Of a DNA stretch of 64,000 nucleotides, positions 1-9,396 are shown piece after piece. The notes beneath the pieces are model-generated. The model was not told the DNA's origin. It saw nothing but the letters and a program-made list of their open reading frames with translations, and did not search any database. Location: assembly GCF_000701265.1 (NCBI RefSeq), contig NZ_KL370761.1:289408-353407 (forward strand), read 5' to 3'. The stretch comes from Legionella wadsworthii DSM 21896 = ATCC 33877 (GTDB lineage: Bacteria > Pseudomonadota > Gammaproteobacteria > Legionellales > Legionellaceae). Each line of letters begins with the position of its first letter. Position 1 is the stretch's first letter. A program made the position numbers and the translations under genes.

Positions 1-193
1 CCGCACTGGAGATAAGGCAAAAAGCAAGGGAAGCCAACAAAGCAGGTATAAAGAATCCAGGTGTCGGTGTATAGCAAAACCCCAACATGACAAAGACAGC
101 TTTAGTCCAGTGGAACATACGGAGAAGCAGAAACATATGTTTGAGCCTCTCCATGAAACTGACATTTTTTATCTCATTTATCAATTCAATCAC
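1..193 (-). CDS. UbiA-family prenyltransferase, N-terminal part (cut by window edge)
   Basis: The minus-strand frame is open from a GTG at 193 to the window edge. The start has AGGA about 7 bases upstream; TTG and ATG codons at 181 and 154 are alternatives. The 64 visible residues include LRMFHWTKAVFVM followed by hydrophobic ALLASLAFCLISSA. That pattern (LRxxxWxKxxFV, then a helix ending CLISSA) is typical of the start of UbiA-superfamily membrane prenyltransferases of the decaprenyl-phosphate phosphoribosyltransferase branch. These enzymes move a polyprenyl or phosphoribosyl group at the inner membrane. The catalytic NDxxD motif would lie beyond the edge, so the branch assignment is tentative. 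Confidence 0.6.
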   Translation of the reverse strand, partial: MIELINEIKNVSFMERLKHMFLLLRMFHWTKAVFVMLGFCYTPTPGFFIPALLASLAFCLISSA

Positions 194-530
194 CTTTTTT
201 CCTATAAAAAATACAGCTTGAGTGAAGTAAAAGATAATTAGGGAGAACACTTTTGGTACAATCCAGGTTTGATTTTCGTATCACCCAAGTTTCACTACCC
301 ACACCCTTTGAAAATACAAGAACTCAAGATATTTTATTAAAAGTAACACAATCTTAAAAAAATGCATCATTTCAAAAACTTATTCATTAAATATTATAAA
401 AACATCAACCAAAATGGATCAATTTAGTAAAAAATAATCAAATAAGATTGCATTTATACAATTACGAAGTAAGATAAAATATACAAAAGGAATTATACCT
501 ATAAAGAATGCCAATGGATGGGGGAACATT
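194..530. other. Divergent intergenic region, AT-rich
   Basis: This 337-base gap separates the minus-strand prenyltransferase from the plus-strand gene at 531. It must hold both promoters. It is very AT-rich, so many -10-like hexamers occur and I cannot choose one. I see no RNA gene, long inverted repeat or short reading frame worth calling. Confidence 0.4.
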
Positions 531-1808
531 ATGCACTTTATTCTTACACCTGGACGTATCTCAAAGTTTGACACCTTACGAAAAGATTACCAAGCAGAAA
601 AGCATGTCGATTTGAATGCAAAACCTTCAATGATAGGCACACCCATCTTTTTTGGTGGGACCGATGTCCTCAGTAGAAACAAACAAATTTCATTCCTTGA
701 AAAAGTTAAAGCAGTGCTTAAAATTCATTTACAGGATGAAGAGGACATTAAAACTCCTGCACAAAAACAAGCCTACATTATTGCAGTGCGATTCATGCTT
801 GCTGCCAGTTTGTATATTCAAAATCAAATTGGTAGTTCAAAACGGAATTCCGCCTTATATCGAATGATTGAAGATAACTTTGGGATCACGGCCGAAAATT
901 TTCTGGATGATGAAGACAAAGAAACCTGCTATATCACCGCAGATCGACTGGTTAAAACACCCCATGCTCTTGAGCATGCCAATGCAGCATTGGTAAAAGA
1001 TGGGATTAAGCCTTTTACAGAGAAAGAATGGAAAGAATTTACAGATTTTTTAAAAGAGATGTGCCACAAAAAAGAAGATAAAGATCAGTTTTCAAAATTC
1101 CCTGTAATCTCGCTCACACAACCTTTCTTCGGCACTACTTTTGCCTATGTCGGTGCAACAATGGGCGTTGTTTTAGCTGAAGGCGTCAGTAACTCGACAA
1201 GTGCAATTAGCCCCAGGGTGCAACTGACAGCACTTGTTGGCAGTACATTATTGATTTTTAGTCCAGCAGGTACTACAGGTGTTGCGCTGTTTGCACCTGT
1301 AATTGCAACGAAACTTCTTACTTCATTTTGTACCATCAGTTTGGCGCATATCATAGGAACAGCAGCAGGCTATCTAGGCCAAGGTATTGGTATTGGGGTC
1401 GGTCTTCCTTTTGATGTGGCTTACAACCTACTGTGGTCAATCTGTTCTCTAATCGGCAATTACTACAGTAAAACACCTGAGCTTGCTCGAATTGACGGAA
1501 TTCGGATTGTAGATGGGGCGACGATTATCGCGGGAATACCCATTCAGTTGCTACCGGAAAATACATTACCAGAAGGATGTACCAGGAAAATTTTGGAAAT
1601 TACTGAGGAAGGTGAAATCCGCATTGAAGGAGAAGAAATAAAAAGCAGTGATAAACCCATGCAAATTCCTCCTGAAGTGCTAGATGAATTGAAGAAACAA
1701 TTATCAATACGCACAAAATTCCATGAGGCTACTGAAATTCGACAAGAATCGGAGAAGAAAGAAACTCAGAAGGATGAAGAGAATTCAGGAAGTTTTTCAT
1801 TGGTCTAG
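531..1808 (+). CDS. Unassigned protein with central hydrophobic region and glutamate-rich tail
   Basis: I do not recognise the family. The ATG at 531 has a strong GGGGGAA ribosome site 6-8 bases upstream. Of 425 residues, about 1-190 are soluble and charged. About 195-310 are Gly/Ala-rich and hydrophobic, with roughly three or four possible membrane helices. The rest is polar and ends in a charged tail (about 390-425) with repeated Glu and Lys. A membrane-inserting middle plus a Glu-rich C-terminus fits Legionella Dot/Icm substrates, but no enzymatic motif is visible. The effector idea is inference from composition and genomic type only. Confidence 0.6.
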   Translation: MHFILTPGRISKFDTLRKDYQAEKHVDLNAKPSMIGTPIFFGGTDVLSRNKQISFLEKVKAVLKIHLQDEEDIKTPAQKQAYIIAVRFMLAASLYIQNQIGSSKRNSALYRMIEDNFGITAENFLDDEDKETCYITADRLVKTPHALEHANAALVKDGIKPFTEKEWKEFTDFLKEMCHKKEDKDQFSKFPVISLTQPFFGTTFAYVGATMGVVLAEGVSNSTSAISPRVQLTALVGSTLLIFSPAGTTGVALFAPVIATKLLTSFCTISLAHIIGTAAGYLGQGIGIGVGLPFDVAYNLLWSICSLIGNYYSKTPELARIDGIRIVDGATIIAGIPIQLLPENTLPEGCTRKILEITEEGEIRIEGEEIKSSDKPMQIPPEVLDELKKQLSIRTKFHEATEIRQESEKKETQKDEENSGSFSLV

Positions 1809-1835
1809 TTCAACGTATTATTAATTAGAACAAAG

Positions 1836-1901
1836 CCTGGTTAGGAGTGATTCTATAGCTGGGCTTGAATTAACCAGGTATGTTGGCGTTTTTGCTATAC
1901 T
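1836..1901 (+). promoter_or_regulatory. Inverted repeat and candidate -10 before the next gene
   Basis: CCTGGTTA (1836-1843) and TAACCAGG (1871-1878) form a perfect 8-base inverted repeat with a 27-base loop. TATACT at 1896-1901 resembles a -10 box, but no good -35 sits 16-18 bases upstream. Transcription from it would begin near 1908, which favours the ATG at 1932 over the ATG at 1911 for the following gene. Confidence 0.3.
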
Positions 1902-1931
1902 TTACTTAATATGAAATTAGGACTTTTAATA

Positions 1932-2768
1932 ATGCCTGGTAATGTAGTCTCCCCAGATTCTTCGAAAAAAATCACTATCACTCACGTAAAAATGCAGCAC
2001 AGTCCTGTTGCTCTGGATTGGTGGACCTACCAACTGTCAGGACAGAATAACAAACAGTTTGAGTCGGAAAATTGTGAAGAAGAAATTGCTGCATCTCAGT
2101 TTGCTGTGGCTCAGTATATTCTTACCCATCCGGAACATATCGTAGTCCATGAAGGACTTAGTGAACTATGGTCATCAGAGCAAATTGATCTTGAAAATGA
2201 AACCACACAGAGGATCAGGCGCAATTTCAGTAAAGGAACCTTTAATAAATCATTTGATGAACTATCACCGGAGCAAAAAAACCTCTTGAGGGAAAAACAC
2301 GGGGCTCCCCTACTCTTATATCTTGGCCTTATAGATGTGCTTTACCCTTCTGCTTCCTTAGAAACATCACAGACCTTAGCACAAGAGATTCGAGCATTAA
2401 ATGGTAATTACCGAACGCTTCCAAATATTGAACAAAGATTTCGCATGCAACGTGAAAAAGAAGCGATTATTTTTTCGAAATCTGCTGCAGATAATACCGG
2501 AGTTACAAAGATTTTATTGGTCTATGGTGGGATACACCATTTTGAATATGCTCTGGATTCAGTTCAAGATGGCACGCTTGTTTTAGCGGAGCCTGTGGAT
2601 TTATGCCAAGTTTTCATCCCGAATAAAGCGGAGCCATTGCAAACGAACTTAGCGGTAAACGAATTTAATCTCTGGTCTTCTTCAACCAAAAAAGCATTCA
2701 CTTCCGATGTTCATTCCTTGCTTGAATCGAATGAGCATGATGATGAGAATAACAACAAACTAACTTAA
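1932..2768 (+). CDS. Unassigned protein with a C-terminal GGIHHF motif
   Basis: A 278-residue soluble protein. I place the start at 1932 because AGGA lies 10 bases upstream; an in-frame ATG at 1911 has no ribosome site. An early segment reads IVVHEGLSELW and a later one KILLVYGGIHHFEYA. A histidine and glutamate near an 'HEG' turn plus a late 'GGxHH' turn is loosely like the metal-binding arrangement of the TraB/ChaN/EreA-type superfamilies. I cannot align the rest, so no function is claimed. It follows the 425-residue gene on the same strand, about 120 bases later and probably with its own promoter. Confidence 0.55.
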   Translation: MPGNVVSPDSSKKITITHVKMQHSPVALDWWTYQLSGQNNKQFESENCEEEIAASQFAVAQYILTHPEHIVVHEGLSELWSSEQIDLENETTQRIRRNFSKGTFNKSFDELSPEQKNLLREKHGAPLLLYLGLIDVLYPSASLETSQTLAQEIRALNGNYRTLPNIEQRFRMQREKEAIIFSKSAADNTGVTKILLVYGGIHHFEYALDSVQDGTLVLAEPVDLCQVFIPNKAEPLQTNLAVNEFNLWSSSTKKAFTSDVHSLLESNEHDDENNNKLT

Positions 2769-2789
2769 ATAAATTCTCTTATATTACTG

Positions 2790-2825
2790 GCAGCTGCCCT
2801 AATTCACATCAGATAGGGCAGCTGC
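2790..2825. terminator. Hairpin between convergent genes
   Basis: GCAGCTGCCCTA (2790-2801) pairs perfectly with TAGGGCAGCTGC (2814-2825), a 12-bp stem with a 12-base loop. It lies between the ends of the plus-strand gene (2768) and secF (2864). There is no clean U-run on either side, so it may terminate by another route or protect the 3' ends. Confidence 0.55.
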
Positions 2826-2863
2826 AGAGAAAGCCTGGCTGAACTTTTTCCCCCGGCCTGCGA

Positions 2864-3784
2864 TTAGGGAAGGCTATCCACTTCTTTCCTTTGGCTTGGC
2901 ATAAAATCTTTTCTATCCAGCCCCATTGCTACAGCTAATGCTCCGGCAACATAGATGGAAGAATACGTTCCGATGATAATTCCAATAATCAAAGCCAGAG
3001 AAAACCCATGTATTGCTTCGCCTCCATAAACAAATAAGGCAACGACAACAAATAGGGTCAACATGGATGTCATGATGGTACGAGATAGAGTTTGGTTTAT
3101 TGAAATATTCATGATTTCAATGGAGCTTGCCCGACGAATCTTCACAAAATTTTCGCGTACCCTATCAAAAACGACGATCGTGTCATTTAAGGAATAGCCA
3201 ATTACGGCTAATAAACCAGCAAGGGCTTTCAGATCAAATTCAATACCAAAGAAAGCAAACACACCTAGAATCAATACAGGGTCATGAACTAAAGCTACAG
3301 CAGAACTAACAGCCAAACGGTATTCAAAACGCATGGCGATATAAATCATTGTTGCAAGTAAAGAAACAACAACGGCAAGAGCCCCTTTTGTCGCCAGTTC
3401 TTGTCCAACCTGCGGACCTACAAAATCGACTCTTTGTTTTACAGCACCTGGAAGCGCGCTCATGACTTGATCAACCAAGCGGGTCTGTTCTTTATCTTCC
3501 CGGGGCGCGATACTAATCAACACATCTTTAGAAGTTCCATAGCTTACAACTTGAGCTTCTTTGAACCCCGCTTTATTTAGGCTCTCTCTAATAGCAGGCA
3601 AGTCAGCAGCAGAAGGATAAGTCACTTCTATTTGGGTTCCACCTGTAAAATCCAGTCCCCACTTCAGACCATGAATTGCTAAAGCGCCTATGGAAAGAAC
3701 AAAAATTAATATGGAGAACATCGCTGTCCAGCGACGCGCCCCCATAAAGTCTACACTTGAATTTGGATTAAAAAATTCCATCAA
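2864..3784 (-). CDS. secF: Protein translocase subunit SecF
   Basis: SecF works with SecD in the inner membrane. The pair uses the proton gradient to help pull preproteins through SecYEG. The protein is 306 residues, slightly short of the E. coli length. It has an N-terminal membrane helix, the SecD/SecF GLDFTGGTQIEVTY segment early on, a periplasmic domain, and a C-terminal five-helix bundle with VIGYSLNDTIVVFDRVREN, the RND-type conserved block. It starts 9 bases after secD ends, so the two are co-transcribed with yajC. Confidence 0.96.
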   Translation of the reverse strand: MMEFFNPNSSVDFMGARRWTAMFSILIFVLSIGALAIHGLKWGLDFTGGTQIEVTYPSAADLPAIRESLNKAGFKEAQVVSYGTSKDVLISIAPREDKEQTRLVDQVMSALPGAVKQRVDFVGPQVGQELATKGALAVVVSLLATMIYIAMRFEYRLAVSSAVALVHDPVLILGVFAFFGIEFDLKALAGLLAVIGYSLNDTIVVFDRVRENFVKIRRASSIEIMNISINQTLSRTIMTSMLTLFVVVALFVYGGEAIHGFSLALIIGIIIGTYSSIYVAGALAVAMGLDRKDFMPSQRKEVDSLP

Positions 3785-3793
3785 AACCTCGCC

Positions 3794-5650
3794 TTAAATA
3801 CCAATAGATAATTTCTTAACAGTCCTACCACCATAATACCAATTGACAATCCCTCGGGTGTAAGTGATGCCTGTTAACATAGAGGTTAATAACCCTAAAG
3901 ACAGTGTTACTGCAAATCCACGCACCGGTCCCGTACCCACAGCAAACAGAATGATAGCTACGATTAACGTGGTCACGTTTGCGTCAAGAATTGTTGCAAA
4001 GGCACGCTCATAGCCTGCATAAATCGCGGCTTGGGGAGATAATCCATGACGCAATTCTTCTCGGATACGCTCATAGATAAGGACGTTGGCATCGACGGCC
4101 ATACCCACAGTCAACACAATTCCGGCGATACCAGGAAGCGTGAGCGTTGCATCAATGAGAGACAACAAAGCACAAAGTAGAACCAGGTTAAGCAATAAGG
4201 CGATATTGGCTATTAATCCAAAAAAACGATAATAAACCAGCATCAAGATTAGAATTAAACCCATTCCCACTTCTAATGAAATAATCCCTCTGCGGATATT
4301 TTCCTTACCTAATGTTGGGCCTACTGTGCGCTCTTCAATTGGGTATATCGCAGCAGGCAAGGCTCCAGCTCTTAAAAGCAATGCTAAATTACTTGCTTCC
4401 TTGCTGTCAGTAAGACCAGTGATTTGGAAATTATTCCCTAAAGCATTTTGAATAACCGGGGCACTAATCACACGCTCCTCTCTATGGGTTACTCTCTTTT
4501 CCACACCATTAATAGTTTGGATGGAATTTTTTGTTTCCACATAGACAATAGCCATACGTTTGCCAATATTTTCACGGGTTACTTTGGTAAACAGACTCTC
4601 TCCGCCCCCGCCAAGCTGTATTTGTACTGCTGGGGTTGCAGATTGCTGGTCATAACTTGAAACCGCAGAGGTAATGGAATCCCCGCTTAATACAACTTGC
4701 CTTTTCAAGAGAATGGGCCGCCCTTCCATCATCAATAATTTATCATTGACGGGAATAGCTCCTGTTTGTTTTGCAATTTGCGCATCATTATCTTGATCCA
4801 CCAAATAGAACTGTAACGTAGCGGTACCACCAAGAATTTGTTTGGCACGGGCTGCATCTTGGATTCCAGGTAAATCAACTGCAACACGCGTTGCTCCTTG
4901 CTGTTGCACGACAGCTTCACCAACGCCTAACTCATTGACCCGATTGCGCAAAATACTCATGGTTTGTTCAATTGTATTTTGACGCATGCTGTTCAATTCG
5001 ACAGGAGAAATGGAGATCATGATTTCATTGGCGTTTTTATTTTTTACAAAAACCAGATTGGGAATTTTTTCCTTTAAACCAAAATAAGCATTATCTGTAG
5101 TTTCACTATCGCGAAAACGTAAATCAACGCCTTTCTCTGCAATATAGCGAATGCCAGTATAACGAATTCCGAGTTCACGCAGTTCCTGGCTAATGTTTTT
5201 CATCAACCCTTCGTAACGGCGACTGATGACACTATCAACATCCACCTCTAACAAAAAGTGTACCCCGCCTCGTAAATCGAGTCCTTGTTTCATTGGGGCA
5301 GCACGAATGGAATCCAACCATTGTGGTGTAGAGGGTGCTAAATTGAGCGCGACAGTATACTGAGATCCCAAAGCATTTTTGATGTTATCACGAGCCAATA
5401 GTTGCGAGTCAGTAGATGAGAAAACAACTTCTACTCCCCCACTCTGGACGATAATTGATTTATAAGGAAGATTATCTTTTTTTAAGATACTTTCTACCTG
5501 GTTTTTTAATACATCGTAATCCACCGCAGCTTCAGATGAAATTTGCACTACAGGATTTTCTGTATACATATTGGGTATGGCGTAAATAAATCCGACGACT
5601 GCAATAATAATCAGCATCAGGTTTTTCCATAGAGGATATCTATTCTGCAT
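3794..5650 (-). CDS. secD: Protein translocase subunit SecD
   Basis: The protein is 618 residues, close to E. coli SecD. It has an N-terminal membrane helix and the GLDLRGGVHFLLEVD motif near residue 123. A large periplasmic P1 domain follows, then the C-terminal membrane bundle with GMAVDANVLIYERIREELR (D and R residues of the proton path). It acts with SecF and YajC on the outer face of SecYEG during export. It lies 21 bases after yajC and 9 before secF. Confidence 0.97.
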   Translation of the reverse strand: MQNRYPLWKNLMLIIIAVVGFIYAIPNMYTENPVVQISSEAAVDYDVLKNQVESILKKDNLPYKSIIVQSGGVEVVFSSTDSQLLARDNIKNALGSQYTVALNLAPSTPQWLDSIRAAPMKQGLDLRGGVHFLLEVDVDSVISRRYEGLMKNISQELRELGIRYTGIRYIAEKGVDLRFRDSETTDNAYFGLKEKIPNLVFVKNKNANEIMISISPVELNSMRQNTIEQTMSILRNRVNELGVGEAVVQQQGATRVAVDLPGIQDAARAKQILGGTATLQFYLVDQDNDAQIAKQTGAIPVNDKLLMMEGRPILLKRQVVLSGDSITSAVSSYDQQSATPAVQIQLGGGGESLFTKVTRENIGKRMAIVYVETKNSIQTINGVEKRVTHREERVISAPVIQNALGNNFQITGLTDSKEASNLALLLRAGALPAAIYPIEERTVGPTLGKENIRRGIISLEVGMGLILILMLVYYRFFGLIANIALLLNLVLLCALLSLIDATLTLPGIAGIVLTVGMAVDANVLIYERIREELRHGLSPQAAIYAGYERAFATILDANVTTLIVAIILFAVGTGPVRGFAVTLSLGLLTSMLTGITYTRGIVNWYYGGRTVKKLSIGI

Positions 5651-5671
5651 TTCCGTGTCCCTATGACTATC

Positions 5672-6007
5672 TTAAAGCGATTTCAAAGTGCCTTTGGGCA
5701 AAACTGTGCTTACCGCGCCTCTTTGTAAATTAATTTCAATGCCTTCTGCAAGACTGACCTTGATGTATTGGTCATCAAGACTAATTACTTTCGCTAATAT
5801 CCCGCCAGAAGTAATTATCTCGTCCCCTTTCTTTAAACGATTTATTAATTCACGATGTTCTTTTGCTCTTTTGTTTTGAGGTCTAATAAGCATAAAATAG
5901 AACAATACAAAAATAGCGGCGATCATAATGAGCGAAAAAGTACCATCTGCCTGAGGCGCTGCCGTATTACCCGCTGCAGCCAAAGCATCGTTAATAAAAA
6001 AACTCAT
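5672..6007 (-). CDS. yajC: Sec translocon accessory subunit YajC
   Basis: A 111-residue protein. One membrane helix (about 23-41) is followed by RPQNKRAKEH, the signature just after the helix in YajC, and then by a small cytoplasmic beta domain (GDEIITSGGILAKV). The start has an AAAGGAG ribosome site 6-7 bases upstream. It is the first gene of the yajC-secD-secF operon; YajC joins the SecDF subcomplex. Confidence 0.95.
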   Translation of the reverse strand: MSFFINDALAAAGNTAAPQADGTFSLIMIAAIFVLFYFMLIRPQNKRAKEHRELINRLKKGDEIITSGGILAKVISLDDQYIKVSLAEGIEINLQRGAVSTVLPKGTLKSL

Positions 6008-6169
6008 ATTGTCTCCTTTAATCTTCGATTAATAATCGCGTGACATCATATAGTGATTTGCTCTTAAGGTAAATGAATCAAAGCGTAAATTAAAACAGTT
6101 TCCCTATTATTCGCTTTAATTTTGAACTCCAATTTTTATTTGCGGATTAAATGTTACCTTACAACAAAA

Positions 6170-6190
6170 AAACCCTCATGGGTTTCATCC
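6170..6190 (-). terminator. Rho-independent terminator of the thiamine operon
   Basis: Read on the minus strand, AAACCC-ATGA-GGGTTT is followed directly by more T residues. It lies 40-60 bases past the stop of the last thiamine gene, so it probably ends that operon before yajC begins. Confidence 0.65.
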
Positions 6191-6228
6191 GGTGAATAGT
6201 CTGTACCCTTTTCAAGGAAATGCTCCAT

Positions 6229-7320
6229 TCATGTTGGAGTAACCTCAAAGGACTGTATCCCATGATCCAAGTGGTACAAAGAGCAAAACCCAGCTTTTTT
6301 TAAAATCATATATGCCTGTTTACTTCTTTGTCCTGATTGACAATAAATCAAATGTGGGCGGGAAGAGTCCAATTCATTTAAACGATCGGGTAATTCATCC
6401 AGGGGAATTAATTTACCACCCAAATTTATTTGATGATGCTCAGCAACTGTTCTGACATCCAACAATAATGTTTTGGGATTTTCTTCTAGAAAGATGAAAA
6501 AATCTTTAGAGGTTACAGTATGAAAGTGCATTTCAGGCGTTTCATGAAACCGCTTAAGGAGTTTATCCTCAATGGGATTACCGTGGATGCAAAATTGACA
6601 TTCTTCATTTTTAAATAAATGAACCTGCTTCATTTCCAGAGGAATCAAATCAATACAAAGTAAACGGTTCAGCAGAGAAATCCCCGCATGGGTAATCCAT
6701 TTGATTATTTCGGTTGCTTGAATAATGCCCAATAATCCAGGAAGAGTACCTAGAACCGCTCCATTCTGGCAATTAGCAACGGTAGGGGGAATCACGGGAA
6801 ATATGCATTGTAAACAAGGATTTTGTTTTCCATAAAATAATGCACAATGTCCTTTAAACTGGTAAGCGCTTGCATAAAAATAAGGCTTATCCAAGCGATA
6901 GCATATTTCATGAGCTAAATAACGGGTATAGAAATTATCAGAACAATCTGCCACCAGATCATATTGGCGAATAATCTCTTGTGCATTCTCAGCGGTTAAA
7001 CGGCACTCATGAGCGGTTATCTTAATTGTTGAGTTCAGAGCTTGTAATTTGAGTTTTGCAAGAGTTGCTTTTGACTTTTTGATGTCCTTTTCTTGATAGA
7101 GAATTTGCCGATGCAGATTACTTTCTTCAATGGAATCATCATCGATAATGCCAATTGTTCCTATCCCTGCTCCAGCAAGGTAAGGAAGAAGTGTTGCGCT
7201 AATGCCGCCAGCTCCCACACACAACACCCGTGCCTGGAATAATTTTTCTTGCCCTGCTACACCAATTTCTGCAAGTTTGATTTGCTGAGTATAACGACTT
7301 AATTCAAAGGTATCCGTCAT
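6229..7320 (-). CDS. thiF: ThiF/MoeB-type adenylyltransferase with C-terminal rhodanese domain
   Basis: In thiazole synthesis ThiF adenylates the C-terminal GlyGly of ThiS so that sulfur can be added. Residues 1-250 form the E1-like domain: nucleotide loop GAGGISA (about 36), and the pairs CLQC and CQFC, which should hold zinc. Residues 260-363 form a rhodanese domain with the loop CQSGQRS, whose Cys could carry persulfide sulfur. The fusion suggests that activation and sulfur delivery sit in one protein. It is the last gene of the operon, 7 bases after thiE. A MoeB-like role is possible, but context favours thiamine. Confidence 0.9.
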   Translation of the reverse strand: MTDTFELSRYTQQIKLAEIGVAGQEKLFQARVLCVGAGGISATLLPYLAGAGIGTIGIIDDDSIEESNLHRQILYQEKDIKKSKATLAKLKLQALNSTIKITAHECRLTAENAQEIIRQYDLVADCSDNFYTRYLAHEICYRLDKPYFYASAYQFKGHCALFYGKQNPCLQCIFPVIPPTVANCQNGAVLGTLPGLLGIIQATEIIKWITHAGISLLNRLLCIDLIPLEMKQVHLFKNEECQFCIHGNPIEDKLLKRFHETPEMHFHTVTSKDFFIFLEENPKTLLLDVRTVAEHHQINLGGKLIPLDELPDRLNELDSSRPHLIYCQSGQRSKQAYMILKKAGFCSLYHLDHGIQSFEVTPT

Positions 7321-7327
7321 ATTTAAA

Positions 7328-8608
7328 TCACTTTTTGATAAAATTTAAAAGATTTAGAGTGGCCAAGGCAGGATCGATTGCCTGGGTGATGGCAGAAATC
7401 ATCGCAACCCCCTGGACACCTGTCGCAACGACCTCAGGCATGCGTTCTAAATTAATGCCACCAATTGCTACCAAAGGGTAATTTAGTGTACGCCTCCAAC
7501 GTTTTAATGATTCAATACCTTGCGCACTAAACGGCATTTTTTTACTTGTTGTCGGAAAAATAGGCCCGATGGCAATATAGGAAGGACCTAAAGTATGGGT
7601 TCTTGCCACTTCAGAGTAACAATGTGTACTCACCCCAAGCAGCAAACCCTGTTTTCTCATTGCTTCAACATCTGCGGTGTCCAAATCGGATTGGCCAAGA
7701 TGCACTGCCTCTGCTTTTAAATCTAAAGCAAGTTCCCAATAATCATTAATAAATAACGTGGCATGATATTTTTTAGCTAAAGCGATACTCTGTTTAATTT
7801 CATCTTGTAAATATTTGGAATTTTCTTTTTTGCGTAATTGAAGGGTTTTAACGCCAAGCTTTAATAGCATTTCAATCCACTCAAAGCTATCTACGACAGG
7901 ATAAAGACCCAATCGATGACACCGTTTAAAAGTTTGAGGCTCATCATACAAGGGCTTCTCTGAAAGATAAGGCAAATCCAATTCATCCTCAGGAAAACAC
8001 GCGTATTTTTCAAAATTTCTAGTTGTTTGAGATGTATACATCGCTGCAACAATAAGCGCATCTTGAAGCAAATACCCAAGAGCTAATGTTGCTGTGATTG
8101 CTGATGGAAGAAGAGAACGAAAATTGGAGTATTTGGAATTGGAAAACCATTTTTGGTTTAACCAAAAAGAAGTAGTTCCATTTGTCCAATAAGAATATAT
8201 CCAATTCGATCCCTGCGCATATGTTTCTAAAATAAGAACACTTTGGACACCGAGATGTATTAGTTCTTGTGCAGCTTCTTGCATGGCGTAATGTGATAGA
8301 ATTGTTCGATGTAAAATCAACCCAGCTTCTGAAGTATCTAAGACCAAAATATCTGCAAAAGAAAATCCCTGCTTCAGGTTTCCCCCTATTTTCTCCTTCT
8401 CTTGACTGGATAAGTTAAAATCCAATACAACAGGACCTGAATAATGGTTTAAAATCTGCAAATCATCCCCAGAAATTTTATCACTTAACTTCATTGCAGC
8501 AGGTTGTTGCTCTATAGCATCAAATCGTTCCCAGAGTAACGTTAAGCCTAAACCGGCAAAAATTTTTTTGTCTGTTTCATTGACAGTATTGGTCCAAACA
8601 TTGTTCAT
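7328..8608 (-). CDS. thiE: Thiamine-phosphate synthase with a truncated ThiD-like N-terminal domain
   Basis: ThiE joins HMP-diphosphate and the thiazole phosphate to give thiamine monophosphate. The last ~200 residues are a full ThiE barrel: [53 protein letters not shown]. The first ~215 residues resemble the second half of HMP(-P) kinase ThiD (VVLDFNLSS, then [17 protein letters not shown]). They lack the substrate-binding N-terminal half and the GTGC loop, so this domain is probably not a kinase. The ATG at 8608 overlaps the thiG stop (ATGA), giving translational coupling. An in-frame start at 8629 is less likely. Confidence 0.9.
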   Translation of the reverse strand: MNNVWTNTVNETDKKIFAGLGLTLLWERFDAIEQQPAAMKLSDKISGDDLQILNHYSGPVVLDFNLSSQEKEKIGGNLKQGFSFADILVLDTSEAGLILHRTILSHYAMQEAAQELIHLGVQSVLILETYAQGSNWIYSYWTNGTTSFWLNQKWFSNSKYSNFRSLLPSAITATLALGYLLQDALIVAAMYTSQTTRNFEKYACFPEDELDLPYLSEKPLYDEPQTFKRCHRLGLYPVVDSFEWIEMLLKLGVKTLQLRKKENSKYLQDEIKQSIALAKKYHATLFINDYWELALDLKAEAVHLGQSDLDTADVEAMRKQGLLLGVSTHCYSEVARTHTLGPSYIAIGPIFPTTSKKMPFSAQGIESLKRWRRTLNYPLVAIGGINLERMPEVVATGVQGVAMISAITQAIDPALATLNLLNFIKK

Positions 8609-9393
8609 AAACCACTGTCCTGGTGCCAAAAAGGTGTATCAATTAGCGGAGTACAAGACTGTGCTGTATTTCGCACAGGCATAAGACCAGCTTCAAATGC
8701 ACTTCGTCCAGCGCTGACTGCATGAGCGAATGCTTCGGCCATCATGACTGGATGATTAGCAGAAGCTACGGCACTATTGAGCAGTACCGCATCAAAACCT
8801 AATTCTAAAATTCGTGCGGCATGGGAAGGTGCGCCAATTCCAGCATCTACAATTAAGGTCACATTGGACAACCGCTGACGCAACGTCTCCAAGGCATAAG
8901 GATTAAGTAATCCCCTTCCAGAACCTATAGGAGCCGCCCAAGGCATTAAAATCCGGCAACCGCTGTCTACCAAACGTTGGCATAAAACCAAATCATCTGT
9001 GCAATAGGGGAAAACTTCAAATCCCCGCTTTACCAATTCTTTTGCCGCACGCAATAATTCAAACGGATCAGGTTGCAGACTAAAATCATCGCCGATAACT
9101 TCCAATTTAATCCATGAAGTTTGAAAAAGTTCTCGCGCCATTTCAGCAGTTGTCACTGCACTTTGCGCATCCCGGCAACCTGCAGTATTCGGAAGTAAAT
9201 GACAGTTTAAAGATTGCATGGTTTGCCAGAATAAATGATCTCCTGGCTCATGGGGCATTTGACGTTTTAAAGATACGGTAATGATGTTTGTTTTTGAGGA
9301 TTGAATGGCTTTCGTCATTATCTCCAGGGATGGGTATCCAGCTGTTCCCAAAAGCAAACGGCTGGTTAAACTTTTATCTGCCAAATACCACAC
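8605..9393 (-). CDS. thiG: Thiazole synthase ThiG
   Basis: ThiG builds the thiamine thiazole ring from deoxyxylulose 5-phosphate, dehydroglycine and ThiS-thiocarboxylate. The protein is 262 residues with family blocks [70 protein letters not shown] and [12 protein letters not shown]. The Lys of the LEVIGD region context and the phosphate-binding loops look intact. It starts with GTG, chosen because GGAGGA lies 6 bases upstream. It begins 3 bases after thiS and overlaps thiE by 4. Confidence 0.96.
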   Translation of the reverse strand: MWYLADKSLTSRLLLGTAGYPSLEIMTKAIQSSKTNIITVSLKRQMPHEPGDHLFWQTMQSLNCHLLPNTAGCRDAQSAVTTAEMARELFQTSWIKLEVIGDDFSLQPDPFELLRAAKELVKRGFEVFPYCTDDLVLCQRLVDSGCRILMPWAAPIGSGRGLLNPYALETLRQRLSNVTLIVDAGIGAPSHAARILELGFDAVLLNSAVASANHPVMMAEAFAHAVSAGRSAFEAGLMPVRNTAQSCTPLIDTPFWHQDSGL

Positions 9394-9396
9394 AAA

